From Tyto alba (lineage: Eukaryota; Chordata; Aves; Strigiformes; Tytonidae): a DNA stretch of 64,000 nt. The DNA is taken from assembly GCF_018691265.1 (NCBI RefSeq), contig NW_024881328.1:42883515-42947514 (forward strand), given 5' to 3'. The first letter of the stretch is position 1. Every line of letters begins with the position of its first letter. The notes under the pieces were generated by a model. It searched no databases. It saw only the letters and a list, made by a program, of their open reading frames with translations, and had not been told where the DNA came from. A program made the position numbers and the translations under genes. This document shows positions 12,601 through 23,749 of the stretch, piece by piece.

Positions 12601-14800
12601 AAAGCTAGGAAGATGTATAAAAAAGAAAAAAATATCAGACCTTTTGAGGCTGAATAAGCCTTCCACATATGGCACAATACAACAGAAACAATCTACCCAG
12701 AAACATAAGCCACTGCAGAGAAATTAAAGCAACTCAACAACTCTCCAAAAGCAAGACTTGCAGCCAGCAGTGAGGATTCAGATGTTACCACTTGGATGAA
12801 ACCATCTCAAGATCTCTCCATACCTGTGGTAAACATAACGGCTAGCAACTGAACAAGAGATCACTCAGCCAGACTCACAGCACTGAAGCTCCTGAAGAAA
12901 GGTTATGACAAAGCGTGTTTGCCAGCAGGGAGGCTCAATGGAGACACACAAAGGGTTGGGGGGGGCCTGCTCTAGGAGAGAAGAGAGAGCCCCACGAAGA
13001 AGAGGGGAAGCCAAGAGACCGTGAAATGCCAGACCATGAAAAATCCCTGTGCTCTATACATGCTCTTTCCATCACAGGCACCCCAAGCTCTGCACTAGAA
13101 GCTCATTCCCTGCTGCCCAGAAAGCACCCAGTGACACGGTGTGCAGTCCTCCTCATTTTGTAGTCCTCCTGTAGCTGCAGGAAAACATTAGTACCTTTTC
13201 CTATGTTTGCTTGAATTTCACACCCACACTTGTTGGTTGGCTACAGCATATGCTCAGAATTCACTTATCCGTATTCAGAGGCTGTGATAATTTAGATTTT
13301 TGTTGCCAGTGTTAAGAATGAGCCTCAGAGCTATACACTGAGGCCCTGGAATTTAAATATACGATAACACTGTAAATAAAAGGAAACAAATTCCTTAAGG
13401 AAAACCTTTTCGCATGCCAGATCAGTTCCCAATAGTAACTGCTCTGCTTTGACAAGAGATAAATATTTACAGTCTAGAACAGAGAACACCTTGTGTTGCA
13501 ATACTAGGAATGCAAGCCTGATCAGTCCCCAGTATACTTAGGTTATTTTGATTAAAAAAAAAAAAAAAAAAAAAAAAAAGAAAGAAAAAACCCCATAATC
13601 TGAGTACTTAGAAGCACACACATTAGTCTGCTCATTTACACCACCAAAATGAAAAACTGAAGGTAGTCATACAGAGAAATTGTCAAACATATGAATCCAG
13701 AACAGATTTTCACAAAAGGAGACCTCATCCCCCAGGGAATGTAGACAGTTTACAGTAAAAGTCTAAATTATTGCCAAGAATATGCTGCCTTTTATTTTTT
13801 TTCTTTTATTTAAATAGAGCCTAACTTGCTTCTCTTTAAAGTTGATCTAGTGAATGTAGATACTGGAGAATTTTCTTACTGGGGGCAAAAGGCATCAAGA
13901 AGGATCAGATGTCCACACCAAACTCCTCAGATTAGGGGGTTAGCACACTGGGAATACCCTCGGAAGAGGGATGAGAAAGCTCAGGCTCTAGTTCATTCGT
14001 CTATGTCTCAATTTCCAGTGTGCCTCCCAACCTCCCAGCTTGATCAGCTCCTTCCAGCAAAGGAAAGAATGTGGGGAATGTCATTCATAATGGCACTTGG
14101 GAAGATCTAGGAATGGAAAGTATACAATAACTGGATATCCTTCTCACAAGGAGGGGTGATAAGCCCCATGCAAAGAAGATGCTCTCATTTCTAGCATTCG
14201 ACGGCTGTGTCTCAAGTTGCTTGGGTTTTCTGCCATTTTAAATGAGGTAAATACCTAATTAAATATGAATGCAATTTTTTTTTTTAAACTGCCTATGCAG
14301 TCCTAACTTCAGTTTATAACAGGACCAGCGCAAGGACAGCCTGGCTTAGCTGTTACACTACAGGATCTCGTAACTGGAGTATAATATTCCTCACCCCATT
14401 GCTATATGGGCTTTTATGACACATACCCTTTGAAGCGTGGCAGTCCAGCCACCAGTAGGCTTTCGGAAGAGGTCGATGTCTATCTCAGCGTCTCAGTTTT
14501 CTCACTTCCTTCTCCTCTTACAGTGGAATTATTACCTTGTGCAAAACTTTCCTGCCTTGACCTCACTCACACCATGGTCAGCATCGCTCTGTGATACCAT
14601 CTCCGCAATCAGTCAAGCGCTCTGCCTTATGTTCTGTGCACAAGTTCTTCATTTGCTCCGCTGCTTTCAGCATCCCTGTACATCAGTTTATTTTTAGATG
14701 AGCATTTTTATAGCAAAGACCAGAAGCTGCAGCACACTTTCAGTGCCACACTGAATTCAGCTGAGATTTCTAATACTGTCAATAATTGATGTAAGGACAC
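6660..14800. other. Non-coding stretch, intron-like
   Basis: AT-leaning unique sequence with short homopolymers (A24 at 11,164-11,187; A26 at 13,554-13,579), an ATATAT/GTAAAATAC low-complexity patch at about 12,140-12,235 and C-rich bits at about 6,820. A GC-richer pocket at 9,640-9,900 carries a short direct repeat (CTTATCTGCCAAAGC twice, 27 bp apart) and overlapping frames on both strands. A 94-codon plus-strand frame at 13,826-14,110 is unrecognised. No supported gene. Confidence 0.5.
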
Positions 14801-14879
14801 TTTAGTCTGATGGTCATAGAAAATTGGTACCAGCTACATGTCTGCCGTCCAGGACCACTGTTAAACCCTGGGCGCTCAC

Positions 14880-15054
14880 CGCAGCGCTCTCCCAACTGCC
14901 CCACACCACCGCCCCCAGCTTACCAACCAGTTCACAAAGATCAGCCCAAAAGGGATTCATACCATTCACTTCTCCATCAAAAGAATGGATCCTGCTTTGT
15001 TTTTTCATGTATGTGTGTAAGCTTTCAGCACCGAGAGGGATTTGATCACCCCCA
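14880..15054 (-). CDS. Candidate internal exon (unrecognised)
   Basis: A 175-nt candidate on the minus strand. The donor GCTGCG followed by GTGAGC is strong, and the acceptor GGCGTTCTGTTCAG is acceptable. One frame is open throughout: 1 nt then 58 codons, containing GGDQIPLGAESLHTYMKKQS and FDGEVNGMNPFWADLCELVG. An internal GTAAGC donor after the LCELVG segment could shorten the exon. The entry phase matches the exit of 19778-19917 and the exit phase matches 5985-6033. No known family is recognised. The open frame extends a further 26 codons upstream of the proposed acceptor, which weakens the frame argument. Confidence 0.2.
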
Positions 15055-15099
15055 CTGAACAGAACGCCAGCGATCTTTAGGCTTGCAGTGCCACAAACC

Positions 15100-18000
15100 A
15101 AACAAGAATCAGATTCATCAGGTACCACCACCACCTATTTCTGTTTACAAAGTGCACTTAGTGCAAGAAACATCAGCAAGGGATACCCACATACGACCAC
15201 AGAGGTGAACAAGACCATGTAGTCTGTGTAAACCCACCAAAATAAGCATAGATTGCTCATAAAACTGCATAGAAAAGTCTTCTCTATTTTCAACAATTCA
15301 CAGGATGTGCTCATGAACAAGATTTCAATTCACAAGGCCATCTTCTTCAAGGTATACTGTAGCAAAGAAGAATTACACTTTGCTACCATCCAGCTCTTCA
15401 AGAAGGCAGGCCATTTTTTTTTTTTTTTGCTCACTTCAAAAACTACCTGTATTTGGGATTTTAACAACATCCAGAACATACACTAACAAAAACTAGATAA
15501 CTGTAGCTCCCATGGAGAAAAATGTAACTTTCCTAATACTTTGAACAACACTCCCTTTCTGAATACCTGTTGGATTCTGTTCTCAACAAAATTAATTCAT
15601 TGTTTCAGGCTTACATTTTGGATCCTTTTCTTTGAGTGATGCCCATAAAATGGAAAGTTTTGTCAACACAACACCAGAACTAACTTGAACTTTTTTCCAC
15701 TGAGCAAATGCAACGTAAACTATCTTAGCGTATAAGGAAAATGCAACACAGTAGAAGTATGTTAACTGACTACAGATAATGTTGTGAAAATTACATGGTT
15801 TTATTGAAGTAAAACGAAAACTCAAATGGGAAGACAACTTCAAAAACACTAAGGGAAGGGGGAACGTGAGAGAAGATGAACGTAATGTGCTCATCTACCT
15901 TTAATCCTGAAAAGCAAATTTGAATAACTGCTTATTCAACATGAAACACTCAAAGACGTGAGGGCGGACGCAGCTGTGCTGCTGCACCTTCCTACCAGTG
16001 CCCTCGCACTATCGCGGAGAGGACAAAGCAGCATCAGTCCAGGCAGGTACAACACCCTGCAAAATCTTGCACACCGGTACTGGGTGACAGACCAGTTATT
16101 TATAACTGATATTTCTCAAATTTAAGTTAACGCAAATTATATTGGCAAACTAATGCTATCTTGTGCAAATTAAGTCTGATTTTACACAGAACAAGTCACA
16201 GTATACTAAATGTTCACAGAATTTAACAGTAATTAAATCTTCCTGACAGACACCTCATGAAAGCACCAGTTCTTCAGAAAAATTAATAAAGTGAATTATT
16301 TCTCATGTGTGAAATATCAAAATTCTTCACTACTTATAAAATATGAATGGAGTTAAGTTCAACTGGATGTCAGTGTTCACCAGAATGAAAGCGACACACT
16401 TAAAACAATCATTTCAAACACTACATTGCTACGCTGCTAGCACCCAATCCAAGATGTTCATCTCCTATACATTATTTTATCCTATGACTGCAAAAAGCAA
16501 AACCCTTAGAATACAATTCTTCAACCAACAGCTTACTTGCTTGCTATAAAATGTACAGATACACACATCCAGGAAAGGTGTACCAGAGATCAAACTTGAA
16601 AGAAAACAAGAGAGTGAACACAGCAACTAACCCAGGCATGACAGCCAGATTGCACCCAAGGCAGGGTCTTCAATTTGCCATTTCAGCAAGTCACATCTGC
16701 AACATGGAGAGCTGAAAAACTTGCTGAGTGTTTTCCTAGACATCATCACCTTGTGGGCAACACACTACCAGAGCAGCACTTAGTCATATCCTAAGGATTT
16801 GTCCAAATTACTGTAATGATGCCCCAAAGAAATTAGCTCTTCCTTCCACAGACTTTGGATAAGCCACATTAGCTGCACACATCACCTCCAGCTCTTCCCA
16901 ACACCTCTCTGGCTCCTTTCTGCTCCTCAACCAAATGAAATGGCTGTCTCAGAGGACCGTTTGCGTAAAAAACAAAAACAACAACAAAAAAAAAAGTTAC
17001 AAAACCTAATCTTGACCAAACTGGAAAGAGGCTTCTTATTAGCCTAAGACCCAATTTTCAAATTGCAACTTTTTGGGTTTTAAATACTTCTTGTATGAGG
17101 AACAAAGGTGCAATCACTGGATGAGGGCAGACGGCTAAGTGTGCCCATGACCACAAGTCAACACACATTCCTCTGCACTAGCAGATGGCAGTCTGAAGCA
17201 GATTTTAATCAAACTTTTCTGAGGTAATATCCAATAGGAAAACATGAAGGAAAAAAAAAAAAAATGAAGTTGATCAAGATGTGCCTAGTAATGAATGCCA
17301 TGAATAAAAGCCCCGAGTTTTTATAGAGGAAGGCCAAGCTGTAATTCCTTGCAAAGGGAAAACCACAGAAGCTTTCCAAGAGATTTTACAGTCTTTTCCT
17401 AATTGTTCCCTTTTTCAACATCATTATGCAACCTCTGTGTGCCTTCCTGGCTCTCTACCCGCCTTACTTTACCCAGTTCCCATTTTAAATTTTAACTTTT
17501 AAATTTTGTGAGGAAACTCCTTTAAGATAGCCAGACATACAGTTCATATTTGTTTCTCCTCCTCTCAGTTTAAACTGCCCAAGCCTTCCCGGTGAAGAAG
17601 CACTGCCCAAAATCTGCCTGCTATTCAAGCATCCCTGGCAATGACAAGCACCATTTCATGTATCATCTGTCATATATTGCCTTATCAACATGGTCCACTG
17701 CAGGATAATGTAAACCTGGCCCACTTCAGTTTTCTGCATAACACAACCAAAATGCAAGTGGTGATAATTACTAGAGCGGTCTAAGGACTTCCCTCGTCCA
17801 AGGACTCAAACACAGAGACAATATATATGTGACAATCTAAGTCGAATCAAAATGCTAAGCAGCATCTCCTCCCCCACCATGCACAGCTTTTAGTTCAATT
17901 TTTTAGACTACCCCTTTTAATAAAGTGGCAATATTGTTACCTAGTAATCACTAAAGCATACAGCTTTAGCGTTATTACTGTTTCTCAGCCTAAACAATTT

Positions 18001-19770
18001 GAGGCAAAACCACATATTTTCATGGGTTCTTTTCCCTCCCCTACTCAGACTTCTGAGACCAGCAAGCAAGCTGAAGAGAACCAGGTTCCTTGCCTTGCTT
18101 TGGAGCATCGGTATGCTTGGAGCTGGGAAACCTGGAAGCGAAGGTAAATGGAAAACAGAAGCAATCCATTAGGGAAGTGGACTCAAAACTGAAAAGCAAT
18201 TTTGAATGCAGTGACAAGACACATCCTTGAGCTTCTCTGTCCAGCAAAACACAATTTTTACAAAAGCACAAACGCAAAGGATTTCAGCAGGAGTCTGATA
18301 AAATTTAAACCCTATGGCTGGCCTTGTAGACTAGGTAGCAGGAATGAAAAACATTACAGAAAAGCACTGGGATAACTGGAAACAAGTTAAAGGTAAACTG
18401 GCGGAGCAATGAAGTAGATGATATCACCAAAGCAGCCAGCAAGAGTCAAGAACACTCAGCAAATATTTAATAAATGTCATTACCAGTGTCCAAGTAACAT
18501 GTTCAATTACTATTTCTTCATGGTTTGTGACAAGCTTTCCCATTTGGAACAGGCTAGCAACAGATAATACTCAGGAAATAAACTATTCTGGTAATATTAC
18601 TGTGTGTACTCAACCATAGATGCAAGACAAGCAAAAATATGGTCCCAAGGGTTGGGGGTTTTATATTATACATATATATATATACACACAAACACACACA
18701 ATGCCAAAGAGTATTTCCTTCCAGTAAATACAAATACATACAATGCCAAGGAATGTAACACAATCACTCCTGTAACTGGAAAAGGACACCAATGAAATGT
18801 TTTAACCCCAAGATTAAGTTGGCTCAGCTGGGCAGTGAGCATTCAGGTTTTCAAGCCCTGAAGTGAGCACCACGTTCGCGCACACTTACGCCACTTAACC
18901 CAGACAGATGCATGCCATCCCTGAGAAAACATGACGACCAGTTACTGTGACTTTACAAAAGGTTCAGCATGGCATACAAGCACTAGAGAAACGTTTCAAG
19001 CAAGCCAAAAGTGCCAGAAATGAAGACAGTAGTCTTTCAGTGGAGCATGCACAATATTCAGCTCATCAGGAACATAAATGCCCCACATGCAATTGTCAGT
19101 TTGCCCTCCTTAAGCTGCGCAGCAAGTTTTAAGAGACAACATACTAACTCCTTTTAGCACAAGTTATTTGTTAAGCACATTTGTGAGCAAACCATGTTAC
19201 ATGCTCTTGCCTATTCTCAGCTCTGGAAGATGAAAGAAATTTGGCCTAGAATATTTGATCCTATCACATATTATGTACTTGGTGGCAAGCTTTTGTCTCA
19301 ATACTTTGTTTTAAATGTGTTTGGGCACGTTCATGTATAGAAAGTCAGCAACTTCCTCAGATTTGAAACCTACAAATGATCCTACAGGGTAAGTTTCAGG
19401 CACCACACCAAGTTTCTGAATCACAGATACACCTAAAGATGACTTTAAAAAGTCTACATCCCAGAAAGCACAAAGCCATTTCAATGAGAGATTAAGAGGG
19501 CAATCTAATCTAAAACCATGGACTCCTGCTCAATTTTAACCTTTATTTTTAACAAGTCCTACCCCTCACCCGTGCAGTTCAACATGTGATTTAAGGTTGC
19601 AGAGTGACATCTACTCTACCTTTTCAGCAGTTCACAAACAGGCAGCTCCTGCGCTGCCAACTCTGCCCACGGTAGCAGGCGAAGAGAAAACCGAGCACTC
19701 GCCACGGGAGCAGAAAGTCACATTTGCTCAAGCTGTTGCTTTTGAGGAGTGTGCAAACCACAAGGCAGAC
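15100..19770. other. Non-coding stretch, intron-like
   Basis: AT-leaning sequence with T16 at about 15,411-15,428 and a TA/CA microsatellite at 18,663-18,705. At about 18,139 a textbook minus-strand acceptor (long pyrimidine tract ending CGCTTCCAG) is followed by 23-35 open codons in three frames but no clear donor. I see no other exon. Several AATAAA strings occur but have no gene context. Confidence 0.45.
18663..18705. repeat. (TA)n/(CA)n microsatellite
   Basis: Alternating TATATA followed by CACACA with a few interruptions. This is simple-sequence DNA of the kind expected in an intron. Confidence 0.85.
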
Positions 19771-19777
19771 AAGTTAC

Positions 19778-19917
19778 CTTGTCTCAGAAAGACCTGACAG
19801 GTTGGGCAGAGCTTCCTTCCAGAACCATCCATGCTCTAACACAGGTCCGTGGGACCCGCAGATCTTTTCCAATTCAGATACTCCAGGGGTTCGTGAGGCA
19901 GCCTGGAGTTCAAGCCC
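19778..19917 (-). CDS. Candidate internal exon (unrecognised)
   Basis: The best-looking internal exon candidate on the left side. It is 140 nt on the minus strand between a strong acceptor (TTTTTCCCGGCTCTTCAG) and a strong donor (GACAAG followed by GTAACT). Phase 0 is the only frame open throughout, giving 46 codons plus two bases. It contains LELQAASRTPGVSELEKICG, then HGWFWKEALPNLSGLSET. Entry phase 0 matches the ATG exon ending at 22777. The exit phase matches both 14880-15054 and 5217-5325. No homologue is recognised. Splice-site quality and phase are the only support. Confidence 0.25.
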
Positions 19918-19989
19918 CTGAAGAGCCGGGAAAAATGCATTTCTTCAAGACAACCCACTGCCATCTGCATCAACCCAAATCTCTCTTAC

Positions 19990-20040
19990 CAGCCCCTGTT
20001 ACTAGGTAACTTCTGAAGAAGTTCATCAATCTTCAGATGT
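19990..20040 (-). CDS. Candidate micro-exon (unrecognised)
   Basis: A 51-nt candidate on the minus strand with acceptor GTGTTTACAG and donor GGCTG followed by GTAAGAG, both good. Only one of three frames is open: 1 nt, HLKIDELLQKLPSNRG, then 2 nt. It lies only about 72 bases from the start of the 19778-19917 candidate, so splicing directly between them would need an unusually short intron, and the phases do not match. At most one of the two is likely in any one transcript. Confidence 0.15.
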
Positions 20041-22120
20041 CTGTAAACACATCACTCCTCGCTAAAAAAACACCTTGTCTTAAGTGCATTGTTGTTTTCC
20101 CCTTTTTTTGCATTAATGGGATGATGCAGCACAACAAAGCAGAAAGTTGCATCTTGACCAACTCGACGATTAACATATGCAAGAAACTACTTCTTCTGGT
20201 TTACTCTTTTTGATAGTAAGTCACCATCAAAAGGCAAGCAATGAATGAACCTAACTTCCACTACAGAGCTCATCTGCAACGCACATCAGGAGCCTGGTGT
20301 ACTCAACCTGCTGTGTCCCAACCTGGATGCTGATGGATGCTCCCTGGGCTTCCTGAGAACTTCTCGGTGCTGACCACAAGTTCAGTCCCTCACACCTGCC
20401 AGTCGTCTTCTACTTCAGGACAGTCTGATGGAGATCGCACTACACAAACACAGACTGCTCAACAACCATTTCCTCCCAAGGGTATAAAATATACGTATGG
20501 TTTTCTTTCATGCCTCCATTCCATTAAGTAAATGACAAATTCCTCTGGTATTCTGAGGTAATTTTCAAAATGCATTTCATGCATTTTCTAATCCATCCGC
20601 TTTCTAAAGCCAAGTCCTGAAGCAAAACCAAAGAAATTACAGGATGGCAAAGTTAAAATTTAAAGACTTAAAAGATTTGGGGATTTTTTTTTTTCACCCC
20701 TAAGTTCAGACAACCAAAGGCACAGCTTAATATCAGCAACAGAAAGTCGTCAAATGCACATGCTAAAACACGCTATCAAAATATGAAGAAAAGCATATAA
20801 TCCTGGAAAGCCGTGTCTTACACATTTCACTTTATGCAGAAAATCTGCAGTTGCTAAAACTTACTCTTCCTAACTGGGTGGCATTTTACATTTCCAAATG
20901 TAATTGAGTGAACATGTTGCCATGGTTACAGTAGGATTCTGCAATAACTTTGTTGCCTTGTAATTGATGTATATTTGTATACAAGCAGCTGAGCTTTCTT
21001 AATTCAATGCCCTCTTAACTCTTTCAGAAAGACTGCGGAGTGACAACGGCAGCTTTTAGGCTGAAAACTCCATACAGCAGTGGTGGAAACATCAGAAATG
21101 ATTAAAACTCAGTGCCGTGACAGACCGCATAAAAAAAAAAAAGAAAGAAACCTTGCCAAGAACCAGATTATTATATAAACTTCAGAGCTCCTTAGGTTTT
21201 AAAAATGTTGCCGTTAAAAAAAGTCCAATTCAGATAATTAACTCCAGGTAGCTTTTGGCAACAACCAAAAGCACTTTGACCACAGCGAATACAGCACAAG
21301 TCCCATTTATTGACAGTACATAATACCAGTAAATCAAAATGCATTGGCAAGGAGATTATTCACTCAACAATGAAATTCACTGTAGCACGGAGAGCCAAAA
21401 TAATACTTGCTCCATCTCTTCAGTCTTAAATTAGCATTATGAAGACAACAGAATACAGCTGTTAGAAACAAGCACGAAATAAAGCTGCCTGAATATCCCT
21501 GTTGAGAAGAAATGGAGAACACTGGAGAGCGCCTATACCCCGCTCCACCACCCTGAGCTGCACGCCCCATCCCAGATTTACAAGTGATTTTCACATCCTG
21601 AATCCACCCACACCTTTCCAACACAGATCCCACTTCTCAGGCACATTTTTAGACTTGTAATCCAGTCTGGAATATCAGGCAAGCCTGTAACACGAAATCC
21701 GCTCTTATGGCCAGAAAACAAGCGTTTGCGGTGACAAGCCTAATTTATGCAAATCCTCCAAAGCAGGCTGTTGACAAGCAAACAACCACCAAAAAAAAAA
21801 AAAAAAAAAAACCAACCCTTCCACTATCGTGAAATGCCTGCACAAAACAATTACGCAAGTGTTTTGAATAAAGGGCAGGTTTACTTCCCTTTAACTGGTA
21901 CGCCGAGCTATACTGTCAAATAATTGTTATGTAAATACATTTGCTTGCTTAAGATGTCATGCTGCCTTTGCCACGCCACCAACATTCTAAAGATAACATT
22001 TAAGGTGCCGAGGGATTGCACAGCATCTTTCCTGATAAATTCCTGCAGCAAAACCCACACGCAACCGCTCAGCAACACCTCCCTCCGCGCTCCTCCGATC
22101 GCATTCTAAGCTTTTTGTTG
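20041..22120. other. Non-coding stretch
   Basis: AT-leaning sequence between the candidate exons and the CpG island. It holds A21 at 21,791-21,811, an RFX-type X-box at 20,916-20,929 and an 89-codon minus frame at 21,364-21,633 that I cannot identify. No supported gene. Confidence 0.5.
20916..20929. promoter_or_regulatory. RFX-type X-box GTTGCCATGGTTAC
   Basis: The 14-mer is a near-perfect imperfect palindrome matching the RFX consensus (GTTGCC then RGYAAC-type half-site). Family knowledge: RFX factors bind such X-boxes at ciliary and other genes. It sits in AT-rich sequence about 2.8 kb from the island. Binding is an inference. Confidence 0.4.
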
Positions 22121-22223
22121 TTGTTGTTAATTTGTCGTTGCACAGACCGACACTTTCCATTCCGGAGCAGCATACGCTGCGCACTTTGTTCACCACCAGC
22201 TCCCCCCCAAAATGCACGTTTTT

Positions 22224-22246
22224 GGGGGGGGGGGGGGGGGGGGGGG
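22224..22246. repeat. Poly-G tract (about G23)
   Basis: A very long uninterrupted G run at the left shoulder of the CpG island. Such tracts form quadruplexes readily and are often length-variable or mis-sequenced. Confidence 0.9.
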
Positions 22247-22324
22247 TGCAGCCGTAGCCTGTGGCTGAGGACCGAGCCCTGCCTCGGTTCGGAGCTGTCA
22301 TTCTGCCTCGCAACCCAACGTTAC

Positions 22325-22340
22325 CTCAGGACTTCCGAAA
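22325..22340 (-). other. Candidate minus-strand splice donor GTAACG
   Basis: On the minus strand the sequence TCCTGAG is followed by GTAACG, a good donor. Just upstream (minus direction) lies GTATTCTCCTCAG, an acceptor-like string only 28 nt away. It could be a small exon or the end of an alternative first exon within the island. Confidence 0.25.
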
Positions 22341-22400
22341 AGCGCGGCGATGCTGAGGAGAATACCCCTCCAAGTGACAAAATAAAGCTATTTTAAATGA

Positions 22401-22420
22401 TTTTTTTTTTTTTTTTTTTT
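22401..22420. repeat. T20 tract
   Basis: A run of 20 T on plus (A20 on minus) at the edge of the GC-dense core. Confidence 0.9.
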
Positions 22421-22596
22421 GGAAGAGATTGGTTTTCGGGGCAACCTCGCCGGCCCAGCCCCGGAGCCGCTGCCCCGTCAGGCAGCCCCGGGCCCGGCGC
22501 GTTCCGGCGGGGAAACCGGGCGGAGCCGGCCGCGGACAGAAACTTTCCCCAAGTCCCGCGTTATTCCCGGAGAGTGAAGAACCGACCCCCGCTCCC

Positions 22597-22614
22597 GGGG
22601 GGGGGGGGGGGGGG
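22597..22614. repeat. Poly-G tract (G18)
   Basis: An uninterrupted G18 on plus within the CpG-island core. It is one of several G/C homopolymers here, alongside C18 at 22,712-22,729 and G17 at 23,539-23,555. Confidence 0.9.
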
Positions 22615-22776
22615 CCGCGGCCCGTTTCGGCGCCGCAGGGCCCCGCCGCGGGCGTCGCCCCCGCCGCTGGGCCGCCGCGCCCGCCCCGGCTATAGTGCCC
22701 ACAACCCGCCGCCCCCCCCCCCCCCCCCCTCCGCCTTAACCGGGGCCCTCAGCTCGGCCCTGCCCCCGGCACTCAC

Positions 22777-22970
22777 CGCTGCCCGCATCGCTCCCCGCCG
22801 AGCCCCGCGCAGCACCGAGGCGGCGGCGGCGGCGGCGGCGGCGGCGCTGCTCGCCGGGGCGGGGGGGGGGGGGAAGGAGGCGCGGCCGGCCGTGAGGGGA
22901 GGGAAGGGGTGTGGCCACCGGGGAGGAGGCGGGGCTTGAGGCCGCGCCGGCCCCACCCCCTCCTCATTCA
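22777..22970 (-). CDS. Candidate first coding exon with ATG (MRAA...)
   Basis: On the minus strand an exon appears to end at 22,777 with an excellent donor (GGCAGCG followed by GTGAGTGCC). Ten bases inside lies ATG (22,786-22,788) with G at -3, giving codons for Met-Arg-Ala-Ala before the splice in phase 0. Upstream in the same frame is a nine-alanine run encoded by (GCC)9, but no upstream in-frame ATG is seen, so that part is taken as 5' UTR. The right boundary is a guess based on a T/A tract and the CRE-like site upstream. The phase fits the candidate exon at 19778-19917. The gene is not recognised. It may instead be an entirely untranslated first exon. Confidence 0.35.
22819..22845. repeat. 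(GGC)9 triplet repeat
   Basis: Nine perfect GGC units on plus. On the minus strand they read GCC and would encode alanine in the frame of the MRAA start, or form part of a structured 5' UTR. Confidence 0.92.
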
Positions 22971-23023
22971 CAAAAAAAAAAAAAGGGAAGACCCGGCTCG
23001 CTGAATGGGCGGGAGCGCTGCCC

Positions 23024-23033
23024 GTCACGTCAC
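23024..23033 (-). promoter_or_regulatory. CRE/ATF-like site (TGACGTGA core)
   Basis: GTCACGTCAC on plus reads GTGACGTGAC on minus, one base away from the full TGACGTCA element. It lies about 240 bases upstream of the MRAA start codon, where an ATF/CREB site would suit a proximal promoter. Confidence 0.4.
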
Positions 23034-23169
23034 GCCCACACTCCCCACCCCCGCCGTCCTCCCTCCTCTTCCTCGCCCCGCCCACCGCGCCGCGCTACGC
23101 CCAACCCGCGCGCGGCAGGAGCGGCCGAGTGGCTCAAATCCACCCGCCACCGCCGCACGGGCGAATCCG

Positions 23170-23175
23170 ATTGGC
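23170..23175 (-). promoter_or_regulatory. CCAAT box (minus orientation)
   Basis: ATTGGC on plus is GCCAAT on minus, inside the island and about 400 bases upstream of the MRAA exon donor. It is a candidate NF-Y site for a second, inner minus-strand promoter. Confidence 0.35.
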
Positions 23176-23654
23176 GCAGAGAGATGCCCATCACTTCCCT
23201 CCTTCCCCCACCCCGCGCCCGAAACCCTCCGCGCTTCACGGTCGGAGCGCGGAAAGGGGGGGGGGGGGGAGGAATGGGGGAGGGAGGGAGGGAGGGGGGA
23301 AATGGGGGGGGGGGAGGGAAGAGCCGCGCGCCGCCGATCCCTTTAAGAGCGCGGCGGGCGGTGAGAGGCACCCGCCGCGATTAAAAGCCGGCGGGCAGAA
23401 AAGCGCGCGCGGCCTTAAAGGGGCCGGCGGGCCAGGCCGGGCCGGGCGGGGCGGAGCGGAGCGGCGGGGGGGGAGGCGGCGGTGCGCCGCGTACTGACCT
23501 GGGCGGCGACGGCGGCGGCGGCGGGCGAGGCTGGGGGCGGGGGGGGGGGGGGGGGCGGGGGTGGGGGGGGGGGAGAAGTGTGGGGTGTGGGGGGGGAAAG
23601 ATGCGCGGCGATGGCCCCGGCGCGGAAACCGCGGCGCGCGCGCCACCAACGGAC

Positions 23655-23678
23655 TCAGCCCGTGACGGGATCCGCCAT
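23655..23678 (-). other. Short uORF (7 aa plus stop)
   Basis: The ATG embedded in the YY1-type element (AAGATGGCGG) opens MADPVTG and then TGA on the minus strand. If the exon is used, this minimal upstream frame could dampen translation of a downstream start. This is an inference from position only. Confidence 0.35.
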
Positions 23679-23683
23679 CTTGG
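23672..23683 (-). promoter_or_regulatory. YY1-type element CCAAGATGGCGG
   Basis: An exact match to the YY1 initiator-proximal motif (AAGATGGCGG), which typically lies just downstream of transcription starts and often spans an ATG. Its orientation supports minus-strand transcription starting shortly upstream, near 23,685-23,740. Confidence 0.55.
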
Positions 23684-23685
23684 AA

Positions 23686-23710
23686 TTTTTTTTTTTTTTT
23701 TTTTTTTTTT
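23686..23710. repeat. T25 tract (A25 on minus)
   Basis: A pure homopolymer sitting between the YY1 element and the E-box. If transcription starts at the TATA-directed site, an A25 run would lie in the 5' UTR. Confidence 0.9.
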
Positions 23711-23720
23711 GAGGGAGAAT

Positions 23721-23748
23721 CACGTGGTGAGACCATTTTTTTCCCGCC
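23721..23748. promoter_or_regulatory. E-box CACGTG and E2F-like TTTCCCGCC
   Basis: CACGTG at 23,721-23,726 is a palindromic USF/MYC-type E-box. TTTCCCGCC at 23,740-23,748 matches the E2F consensus. Both lie between the TATA box and the YY1 element. Their combination with NF-Y boxes is typical of housekeeping or cell-cycle-controlled promoters (family knowledge). Occupancy is an inference. Confidence 0.5.
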
Positions 23749-23749
23749 G

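Larger units (their letters stand above)
23499..23740 (-). other. Candidate first exon (5' UTR), minus strand
   Basis: The donor at 23,498 (CGCCCAG followed by GTCAGT) is strong. Going upstream, the proposed exon contains GCC-rich UTR-like sequence, a poly-C tract, a YY1-type element overlapping an ATG and an A25 run. TATAAATA at 23,770-23,777 would set a start near 23,740. The YY1 element suggests an alternative start near 23,690. The only ATG in the YY1 element opens an 8-codon frame that stops at once, so the exon is probably non-coding. It may be an alternative to the MRAA exon or spliced onto it. Confidence 0.4.
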
